Source of the DNA: CAG-103 sp963627135
GTDB taxonomy: Bacteria; Bacillota; Clostridia; Oscillospirales; Oscillospiraceae
Direction: 5' to 3'
NCBI GenBank assembly: GCA_963627135.1
Contig: CAVFZY010000023.1
Span: 1 to 64,000, forward strand
Length of the DNA stretch: 64,000 nt
Every line of letters begins with the position of its first letter. Position 1 is the first letter of the stretch. Shown in pieces: positions 57,936 through 64,000 of this stretch. The notes under the pieces were generated by a model that was not told where the DNA came from, did not search any database, and saw nothing but the letters and a program-made list of their open reading frames with translations. The translations under genes were made by a program, and so were the position numbers.

Positions 57936-58154
57936 CTACTTGCTTCTCCAGGTGATACGGCCGCGCGTCAGATCGTACGGAGACATCTGAACCGTGACCT
58001 TGTCACCGGGGAGGATTCTGATAAAGTTCATCCGGAGCTTTCCGGAGATATGCGCCAGGATGATGTGGCCGTTGCCGATATCAACCCGGAACGTCGTGTT
58101 GGGCAGGGATTCGACGACCGTGCCCTCCAGCTCGATTACATCGTCTTTTGCCAA
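57936..58154 (-). CDS. infA: translation initiation factor IF-1
   Basis: 72 residues, A-K-D-D-V-I-E-L-E-G-T-V-V-E-S-L-P-N and the OB-fold I-L-P-G-D-K-V-T-V. The start is TTG (58152-58154): AGGAGG lies ten bases before it, the resulting length is exactly the family standard, and no ATG fits. A rare initiation codon for an initiation factor itself. Confidence 0.93.
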   Translation of the reverse strand: MAKDDVIELEGTVVESLPNTTFRVDIGNGHIILAHISGKLRMNFIRILPGDKVTVQMSPYDLTRGRITWRSK

Positions 58155-58192
58155 GGTGTTTGAACCTCCTAAGGTTTTTCGGGACGCGCCCG

Positions 58193-58948
58193 TCAAATGT
58201 CGTCTGCGAACGTCAGGATCTCCGGCTCGCCGTCGGTGACGAGCAGAGAGTTTTCGTAGTGCGCCGACAGGCTACCGTCCGCCGTGACCACGGTCCAGCC
58301 GTTGTCCAGAACGCGGACCTCGTACCCGCCGCCGTTGACCATCGGCTCCACGGCGATCGTCATATTCTTCTGCAGACGCGGGCCGTGGCCGGGCTTGCCG
58401 TAGTTCGGGATCTCGGGCGCCTCATGCAGGCCGGCGCCGACGCCATGGCCGACATACTCGCGCACGAGCGAGTAGCCATAGCTCTCGGCGTATTCCTGAA
58501 TGGCGTGGCCGATGTCGGAGATGCGGTAGCCGACGCGGGCAAACTGGATGCCCTCGAAAAAGCTCTGGCGGGTGACGCGGATCAGGCGCAGGGCCTCATC
58601 CGAGCACTTGCCGCACGGGAACGTGCCCGCACAGTCGCCGTTGAAGCCGCGGTAGCGGGCGCCGACGTCGACACTGACGATATCGCCCTCATGCAGGACG
58701 CGGTCGCCGGGGACGCCGTGGATGATCTCGTCATTGACGGAGATGCACGCCGCCGTCGGAAAACCGCCGTCGGTCATGAAGCACGGCGACGCACCGGACT
58801 TCATGATGAACTTGTGCACTTCGCGATTGATCTGGCGGGTAGTCACGCCCGGCTCCACCATCTGACGCGCGACGGTGCGCGCGCCAGCGGTGATCCGGCC
58901 GGCCTGCCGCATGAGATCCACTTCCGAATCGGATTTGATGATGATCAT
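58193..58948 (-). CDS. map: methionine aminopeptidase, type I
   Basis: 251 residues with D-V-G-A-R-Y-R-G-F-N-G-D, G-H-G-V-G-A-G-L-H-E-A-P and E-P-M-V-N (metal ligands His, two Asp and two Glu). It removes the initiator methionine. It overlaps adk by four bases; the spc-operon position between adk and infA is typical of Firmicutes. Confidence 0.97.
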   Translation of the reverse strand: MIIIKSDSEVDLMRQAGRITAGARTVARQMVEPGVTTRQINREVHKFIMKSGASPCFMTDGGFPTAACISVNDEIIHGVPGDRVLHEGDIVSVDVGARYRGFNGDCAGTFPCGKCSDEALRLIRVTRQSFFEGIQFARVGYRISDIGHAIQEYAESYGYSLVREYVGHGVGAGLHEAPEIPNYGKPGHGPRLQKNMTIAVEPMVNGGGYEVRVLDNGWTVVTADGSLSAHYENSLLVTDGEPEILTFADDI

Positions 58949-59580
58949 TCCAGACCCAGAGCTTTCTCGATCGCAGCGGTCGTGGCCTCGATGGTCGGCT
59001 GGTTATCGACCTTGACGAGCTTTCCACGCTGGGCATAGAAGTCCTTGAGCGGCTCGGTCTCGGCATGGTAGACATCCAGGCGCGCCTTCACGGTCTCGGG
59101 AGCGTCGTCCTTACGGATGGTCAGCTCGCCGCCGCAGAAGTCGCACTTGCCTTCCACCTTGGGAGGATTGGAGACGATGTGGAACGTGGCGCTGCAGTCC
59201 TTGCAGGTCCGGCGGCCGGACATACGCTCGATAATGGTCTCATCCGCGATCTCAATCGAGAGGGCAGTGTCGACGTCGATGCCGTGCTGCTCCAGAGCTT
59301 CCGCCTGGGGGATGGTGCGCGGCATACCGTCGAGGATATAACCATTGGCGCAGTCGGGCTCAGCCAGACGCTCGCAGACGATGCCGATGATGACGTCGTC
59401 CGGAACGAGCTTGCCGCTTTCCACGTAGGATTTTGCTTTCAGGCCCACGGGCGTGCCGTTTTTCATGGCCGCGCGCAGGATATTGCCGGTAGAAATGGTG
59501 GGGATATTCAGCTTGCGGCTGAGGATCTCAGCCTGCGTGCCCTTGCCCGCACCGGGGGCGCCTAACAAAACGAGTTTCAT
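58945..59580 (-). CDS. adk: adenylate kinase
   Basis: 211 residues: G-A-P-G-A-G-K-G-T-Q P-loop (7-16), the lid with a zinc site C-K-D-C ... C-D-F-C (about 130-153), and D-G-M-P-R-T. Interconverts AMP, ADP and ATP. Follows secY by 16 bases. Confidence 0.98.
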   Translation of the reverse strand: MKLVLLGAPGAGKGTQAEILSRKLNIPTISTGNILRAAMKNGTPVGLKAKSYVESGKLVPDDVIIGIVCERLAEPDCANGYILDGMPRTIPQAEALEQHGIDVDTALSIEIADETIIERMSGRRTCKDCSATFHIVSNPPKVEGKCDFCGGELTIRKDDAPETVKARLDVYHAETEPLKDFYAQRGKLVKVDNQPTIEATTAAIEKALGLE

Positions 59581-59596
59581 TGTGTGAATCCTCCTA

Positions 59597-60895
59597 TCAG
59601 CTCAGGAAGCCCTTGTAGTTGCGCATGAGCATCTGCGCCTCAAGTGCGCGGACGGTCTCAAGTGCAACACCGACAACGATGATGATGGACGTGCCGCCCA
59701 GGGAGATGCCGGTGAGCTCTTCCGCCTGCGAGCACGCGCTGATGATCAGCGGCGTGATCGCGATGACACTCAGGTAGATCGCGCCGAAGAGTGTGATCTT
59801 GTTGAGCACCTTCTGGATGAATTCGCTCGTCGGCTTGCCTGCACGGAAGCCCGGGATGAACCCGCCGTTCTTCTTCAGGTTGTTCGCGACCTCGATCGGA
59901 TTGAACTGGATCGTGGAGTAGAAGTAGCTGAAGAAAATGATGAGCAGGAAGTAAATGACGATATACGGCCAGGTGGTCGTATCAAAAACATGCGTCATGA
60001 CCCAGCTGTTCTGCCACTTCGGGACGAAGGCGCAGACAGTGGCCGGCAGCGACGCGATCGACTGGGCGAAGATGATCGGCAGGACGCCGCTCATGTTCAC
60101 CTTCATCGGCAGGTGCGTGCTCTGGCCGCCGTACATCTTACGGCCGACCACGCGCTTGGAATACTGCACCGGCAGGCGGCGCTCCGCGTCGTTGACGAGC
60201 ACGATGAGCACGATGAGCAGCAGGGCGCCGAGGTACATCAGCACCAGGACCCACCAGGCGAGGTCGCCGCTGGCGACGTTGTTGATCTGGCGGATGATGG
60301 AGTTCGGGAAGCGGGCGATGATGCTCACGAACAGGATGATCGAGATACCATTGCCGATGCCGAACTCGGTGATCTGCTCACCAAGCCACATGATGAGGGC
60401 GGAACCGGACGTAAAGGTCAGGATGATGACGATAGCGGCCCAGACATTGCTGGCAAAGTCCGCGTTGATGAGGCTGTAATTGCGCATCATCATATAATAC
60501 GCAAAGCCCTGGAGCAGGCCGATGGCGACCGTGCTGTAGCGGGTGATGCTGGCGATCTTCTTCTTGCCTTCCTCGCCGCCTTCCTTCTGCAGACGCTCCA
60601 GCGCGGGGATCGCAATGCACAGGAGCTGAATGATGATGGAAGCGTTGATGTACGGCTGGATGGACAGGGCAAAGATCGTCGCCTGGGAGAACGCGCCGCC
60701 GGACATGACGTTGAACAGGCCCAGGATCGTGTTCTGCAGGCCGCTTGCCTCGAAGTAGTCGGCCAGTGCTTTGGTGTCGACGAAAGGTACGGGTACGGCA
60801 TTGCCGAGACGGTAAAGCAGGACAATCAGAAGCGTAAAGAGAATTTTCTTGCGCAGTTCCTCAATGCGCCATGCGTTACGAAATGTCTGGAGCAC
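59597..60895 (-). CDS. secY: preprotein translocase subunit SecY
   Basis: 432 residues, ten membrane helices, with the plug-region (S-Q-A-T-I-F-A-L-S-I-Q-P-Y-I-N-A) and the cytoplasmic loop G-G-F-I-P-G-x-R-x-G-x-P-T. One base after rplO. Forms the Sec channel. Confidence 0.98.
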   Translation of the reverse strand: MLQTFRNAWRIEELRKKILFTLLIVLLYRLGNAVPVPFVDTKALADYFEASGLQNTILGLFNVMSGGAFSQATIFALSIQPYINASIIIQLLCIAIPALERLQKEGGEEGKKKIASITRYSTVAIGLLQGFAYYMMMRNYSLINADFASNVWAAIVIILTFTSGSALIMWLGEQITEFGIGNGISIILFVSIIARFPNSIIRQINNVASGDLAWWVLVLMYLGALLLIVLIVLVNDAERRLPVQYSKRVVGRKMYGGQSTHLPMKVNMSGVLPIIFAQSIASLPATVCAFVPKWQNSWVMTHVFDTTTWPYIVIYFLLIIFFSYFYSTIQFNPIEVANNLKKNGGFIPGFRAGKPTSEFIQKVLNKITLFGAIYLSVIAITPLIISACSQAEELTGISLGGTSIIIVVGVALETVRALEAQMLMRNYKGFLS

Positions 60896-60896
60896 C

Positions 60897-61337
60897 TTAC
60901 ACCACCTCAGCCTTTCCTCCTGCTGCCTCGATCTTCGCTTTCGCGGATTCGGAGAACGCAGAAGCCTTCACAGTCAGCTTCTTGGTGATTTCGCCGTTGC
61001 CAAGGATCTTCACACCGTAGGTGCACTTGCTGAGGATGCCGGCGTCGAGCAGGGCCTTCGCATCAACGACAGCACCGTCCTCAAACTTCTCCAGAGCGGA
61101 GACGTTCACGCTCTCGAGCGGTTTGGCAAAGATGTTGTGGAAGCCGCGCTTCGGGATGCGACGGGCCAGAGGCATCTGGCCGCCTTCGAAGCCGATACGG
61201 ACGCCGCCGCCGCTGCGGGCCTTCTGGCCCTTATGACCGCGGCCTGCGGTCTTGCCGTTGCCGGTCGCGTGGCCGCGGCCCTTGCGCTTGCCGACATGGG
61301 TGGAGCCCACAACGGGAGAAAGTTCGTGGATATTCAT
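60897..61337 (-). CDS. rplO: 50S ribosomal protein L15
   Basis: 146 residues with R-K-G-R-G-H-A-T-G-N-G-K-T-A-G-R-G-H-K-G-Q near 15-40. Standard position before secY. Confidence 0.98.
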   Translation of the reverse strand: MNIHELSPVVGSTHVGKRKGRGHATGNGKTAGRGHKGQKARSGGGVRIGFEGGQMPLARRIPKRGFHNIFAKPLESVNVSALEKFEDGAVVDAKALLDAGILSKCTYGVKILGNGEITKKLTVKASAFSESAKAKIEAAGGKAEVV

Positions 61338-61351
61338 TTTTGGGGCCCTCC

Positions 61352-61534
61352 TTATTCTTCTTCGGTGACGGCGACGAGATAGCCGATCTTGGCGATCTTG
61401 CCGCGGGTCTGCGGGTTATCGGGCTGCACGGTCTCGTTGCCGATCTTGTGCAGGCCGAGGGAATTGGCGGTGGCAATGTGCTTGGCATTGCGGCCGCTGA
61501 GGCTCTTGACGAGCTTAATCTTCAGATTTGCCAT
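61352..61534 (-). CDS. rpmD: 50S ribosomal protein L30
   Basis: 60 residues; K-L-V-K-S-L-S-G-R and L-G-L-H-K-I-G are the L30 marks. Between rpsE and rplO as usual. Confidence 0.97.
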   Translation of the reverse strand: MANLKIKLVKSLSGRNAKHIATANSLGLHKIGNETVQPDNPQTRGKIAKIGYLVAVTEEE

Positions 61535-61548
61535 GTCTCAGCCCCTCC

Positions 61549-62079
61549 TTAACCCAGAATCTCTTCGGCGGTCTTGCCTCTGTAAGCAGCGACCTGCTGG
61601 GCGTTGCGCAGAGACTTCAGACCTTCCATCGTCGCGGCGACAACGTTCGCCGGGTTGTTCGAGCGCAGGCACTTGGTACGGATGTCCTTGATGCCGGCAG
61701 CCTCGACCACGGCACGCACGGCGCCGCCGGCGATCACGCCGGTGCCGGGTGCGGCGGGCTTGAGCAGCACGCGGCCGGCACCGAACTCGCCGATGACCTC
61801 GTGCGGGATCGTCGTGCCCTGCAGGGTCACGGTGGTCAGGTTCTTCTTTGCGTCCTCCAGGCCCTTGCGGATCGCTTCGGAAACTTCGGCTGCTTTGCCG
61901 AGGCCGAAGCCCACGCGGCCCTTGCCGTCGCCAACGACGACCAGTGCGGAGAACTTTGCGACGCGGCCGCCCTTAACGGTCTTGGAAACGCGGTTGAGGG
62001 CAACGACTTTTTCGCTGAATTCCTGGGGCTCATCGCTGCGGTTGCGGCGGTTGTCCCGTCTGTCATTGTTATATGCCAT
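61549..62079 (-). CDS. rpsE: 30S ribosomal protein S5
   Basis: 176 residues: dsRBD-like N-terminal domain (V-V-G-D-G-K-G-R-V-G-F-G-L-G-K-A) and C-terminal S5 domain (N-V-V-x-A-T-M-E-G-L). Ends I-L-G. Confidence 0.98.
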   Translation of the reverse strand: MAYNNDRRDNRRNRSDEPQEFSEKVVALNRVSKTVKGGRVAKFSALVVVGDGKGRVGFGLGKAAEVSEAIRKGLEDAKKNLTTVTLQGTTIPHEVIGEFGAGRVLLKPAAPGTGVIAGGAVRAVVEAAGIKDIRTKCLRSNNPANVVAATMEGLKSLRNAQQVAAYRGKTAEEILG

Positions 62080-62096
62080 TTCGTTTCCTCCTCCCG

Positions 62097-62456
62097 TTAG
62101 AACTTCAGGCCGCCCTCGCGGGCGCCTTCTGCCAGAGCCTTGACGCGGCCATGGTACACATTGCCGCCGCGGTCGAACACGACCTCGGTGATGCCGGCTG
62201 CCACGGCGCGCTCACCGATGAGCTTGCCGATCTTGGCTGCCGCTTCGCAGTTGCCGCCATTGCCTTCAAAGCCCTTTTCCACGGTGGAGGCGCTGCAAAG
62301 CGTCTTACCGGCGACATCGTCGATGATCTGGGCATAAATGTTGTTTTCGCTGCGGAACACGCTCAGACGCGGTCTCTCGGCCGTGCCGGAGATCTTGCCG
62401 CGCACTCTCTGGTGACGGCGAACGCGCTGCGCTTTCGTATTCGGTCTCTTAATCAT
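62097..62456 (-). CDS. rplR: 50S ribosomal protein L18
   Basis: 119 residues with R-V-R-R-H-Q-R-V-R-G-K-I-S-G-T and V-F-R-S-E-N-N-I-Y-A-Q-I-I-D-D; a 5S rRNA-binding protein. Confidence 0.98.
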   Translation of the reverse strand: MIKRPNTKAQRVRRHQRVRGKISGTAERPRLSVFRSENNIYAQIIDDVAGKTLCSASTVEKGFEGNGGNCEAAAKIGKLIGERAVAAGITEVVFDRGGNVYHGRVKALAEGAREGGLKF

Positions 62457-62472
62457 TCAGGCACACCTCCAA

Positions 62473-63012
62473 TTACTTCGCGCCGGTCTTGCCTTCTTTG
62501 CGGCGGATATGCTCGTAATCGTACTTGATGCCCTTGCCCTTGTACGGCTCGGGCGGACGCTTCGCGCGCACTTCTGCTGCAAACTGGCCGACCTTTTCCT
62601 TGTCGATACCCTTGATAATGACCTGGTTCGGGTTCGGGACATCGATCTGGATGTCCGCGGTCTCGGACACGGTGACCGTGTGCGAGAAGCCCAGGTGCAT
62701 GACCAGGTTCTGACCTTCCTTCACGGCTCTGTAGCCGACGCCGTTGATCTCGAGCGTCTTGCTGAAGCCCTCGGTCACGCCGACAACCATGTTGTGGATC
62801 AGCGTGCGGGTCAGGCCGTGCAGGGAGCGGTGCATTTTGTCATCGCTCGGGCGGGTGACGTGGATGGTGTTGCCTTCGACCGTGACGGTCATGTCCGGGT
62901 GCACGTTGTGCGACAGGGTGCCCTTCGGGCCCTTGACGGTGACAACGTTGCCGTTGCAGGTGACTTCGACGCCTGCGGGGATCTCAATGGGAGCTCTACC
63001 AATTCTAGACAT
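62473..63012 (-). CDS. rplF: 50S ribosomal protein L6
   Basis: 179 residues; S-R-I-G-R-A-P-I-E-I-P-A-G-V-E-V start and P-E-P-Y-K-G-K-G-I-K-Y signature near 155. Confidence 0.98.
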   Translation of the reverse strand: MSRIGRAPIEIPAGVEVTCNGNVVTVKGPKGTLSHNVHPDMTVTVEGNTIHVTRPSDDKMHRSLHGLTRTLIHNMVVGVTEGFSKTLEINGVGYRAVKEGQNLVMHLGFSHTVTVSETADIQIDVPNPNQVIIKGIDKEKVGQFAAEVRAKRPPEPYKGKGIKYDYEHIRRKEGKTGAK

Positions 63013-63027
63013 TGTTCTGTACCTCCC

Positions 63028-63426
63028 TTACCACACGAACGCGAGGACTTCGCCGCCGACGTGCTGCGCACGCGCCTTCTTGTCGGTCATGATGCCCTTC
63101 GAGGTGGAGATGATCGCGATGCCGAGGCCGCGCAGGACCTGCGGCAGCTCGTCAGCGCCGGCGTAGACACGCAGACCGGGCTTGGAGACTCTGCGGAGGC
63201 CCTGGATAGCCTTCTCTTTGCCGGGGAGATACTTCAGGGTGACGCGGATAATGCCCTGCGTGCCGTCATCAATGAGCTGGAAGCTCTTGATGTAGCCTTC
63301 CTCGAGAAGAATTTCGGCGATGGCCTTCTTCATCTTGGAATTTGGGATGTCCACGGTTTCGTGCCGAGCGCTGCCAGCGTTGCGGATACGGGTCAGCATA
63401 TCGGCGATGGGATCGGTGATCTGCAT
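63028..63426 (-). CDS. rpsH: 30S ribosomal protein S8
   Basis: 132 residues; D-P-I-A-D-M-L-T-R-I-R-N-A start and the C-terminal S-T-S-K-G-I-M-T-D-K-K-A-R signature. AAGGAGG precedes the ATG. Separated from rpsN by 510 bases instead of the usual few. Confidence 0.98.
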   Translation of the reverse strand: MQITDPIADMLTRIRNAGSARHETVDIPNSKMKKAIAEILLEEGYIKSFQLIDDGTQGIIRVTLKYLPGKEKAIQGLRRVSKPGLRVYAGADELPQVLRGLGIAIISTSKGIMTDKKARAQHVGGEVLAFVW

Positions 63427-63936
63427 TTGTGTTTCCTCCTTAGTTAGAAGTTACCGATGATACGGTTTGGGCGGCGAGGTTCCGCATGAATGCTTGATTC
63501 CCTGCGGCCTTTCGTCATCCCTGCCCTTTCTGCGAAGGGGCAAAAGCTTGCTTTCGTGACGCGCGGTCCATTTTCATGTCGCCGCCGGGGCGGCGGCACG
63601 GCCGCGGCGCCGGGCGGCACAAAAGCTGGATTCCATACATGTGCGCCGGGTCAAACGCACAGGCATAGGCGGGGCGCGGCACCGGGGCTCAGATCATAAG
63701 GACCGGCACCGTATTTCAGTGCGCACCGACAGCCGCAGATCCAGCTGCGGCTGTGCGGGGCGAACTTACGGAAGTTGGGGCTGAACAGAGTGTTCAACAG
63801 GCGGTGGATCGGCGACATTGCAGTCAAGCCATCCACCGAGCGCGGTAGTTGAAATTCTGTTGGTTGGCGATGGGCGCTGTGCGCAACTGTATTTCTTATA
63901 CAGCAAGCACAGCTCACGATGCCAAACGGCAGAATT
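63427..63936 (-). other. 510-base hairpin-rich insertion between rpsN and rpsH
   Basis: No protein gene is supported. Hairpins: 63522-63530/63534-63542, 63581-63587/63591-63597, 63729-63738/63745-63754 (ten pairs, perfect), and a nested pair 63875-63881/63907-63913 enclosing 63886-63891/63897-63902. A long leftward frame (63651-63989) crosses the rpsN end and is read as noise. It could be a dispersed repeat, a structured RNA or a leader within the operon. Confidence 0.6.
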
Positions 63937-64000
63937 TTACCAGCTGGCTTTGCGGACGCCGGGGATCTGGCCCTTGTACGCCAGCTCACGGAAGCAAATA
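63937..64000 (-). CDS. rpsN: 30S ribosomal protein S14 (type Z), 3' end
   Basis: Partial, cut by the window edge. The last 20 residues, I-C-F-R-E-L-A-Y-K-G-Q-I-P-G-V-R-K-A-S-W, are the conserved end of the zinc-type S14, followed by TAA. It fixes the spc operon order S14-S8-L6. Confidence 0.95.
   Translation of the reverse strand, partial: ICFRELAYKGQIPGVRKASW

Noticed and set aside
63651..63989. A 112-codon leftward frame across the rpsN end
   Set aside because: It overlaps rpsN in another frame, has no ribosome binding site, and its sequence is dominated by the hairpin arms.

Overview
The window looks like chromosome of a GC-rich, anaerobic, Gram-positive clostridium, most likely order Oscillospirales (Oscillospiraceae-like). 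The reasons are strong G+C-skewed codon use, canonical TTGACA/TATAAT promoters with GGAGG ribosome binding sites, a zinc-type S4, a minimal SufB/SufC pair (SMS-like), a 2-hydroxyacyl-CoA dehydratase locus, an ECF vitamin transporter, a flavodiiron O2/NO reductase and a Bce-type envelope-stress module. The genus cannot be assigned from sequence alone.

Layout. 1-3.4 kb: a metal-handling pair (HMA-TauE/SafE protein and a P1B-ATPase-like protein that lacks its catalytic domains), divergent from a TetR regulator. 3.4-7.1 kb: a 2-hydroxyacyl-CoA dehydratase-family operon with its own GntR regulator and a TGGT-N3-ACCA operator. 7.3-8.9 kb: a CBS/DRTGG-type family II pyrophosphatase. 9-13.6 kb: a complete BceRS-BceAB-like module. 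13.6-18.1 kb: a YugP-like zinc peptidase, then an ECF transporter (A1-A2-T-S) ending in a methyltransferase. 18.1-24.1 kb: an AT-richer mobile island next to tRNA-Ala. It holds conjugative-element relics, an IS200-type fragment and a roughly 4.5-kb element with a serine recombinase, a YhcG nuclease and an XRE regulator. 24.2-30.8 kb: a long leftward housekeeping run (DUF177-rpmF-DUF512-der-plsY-sufC-like-sufB-like-SGNH hydrolase). 30.9-36.2 kb: a pseudouridine synthase, small membrane proteins, a GreA-like factor, and birA/bioY with two BirA boxes between them. 36.3-41.2 kb: an HMG-CoA-lyase-like / dicarboxylate carrier / CoA-transferase operon under a LacI regulator. 41.4-54.7 kb: an alanine/glycine symporter, a DUF2461 protein, an M19 dipeptidase, the flavodiiron protein with thioredoxin and a Crp-like regulator, a PP2C phosphatase, an orphan peptide-binding lipoprotein, an M29 aminopeptidase and an OmpR-type two-component system. 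54.8-64 kb: the spc-alpha ribosomal protein operon (from the 3' end of rpsN to rplQ, including secY, adk, map, infA and rpoA), all leftward.

How the genes work together. Several loci are compact regulator-plus-pathway cassettes with visible operators: GntR with the dehydratase, BceR with the ABC pump, XRE with its own promoter, BirA with bioY, LacI with the lyase operon. The observations most worth checking are the P-type ATPase homologue that has lost the P and N domains and both active motifs but keeps an intact, translationally coupled reading frame; the small element whose ends can be placed at tRNA-Ala; and a 510-base hairpin-rich insertion between rpsN and rpsH, where only a few bases would be expected.
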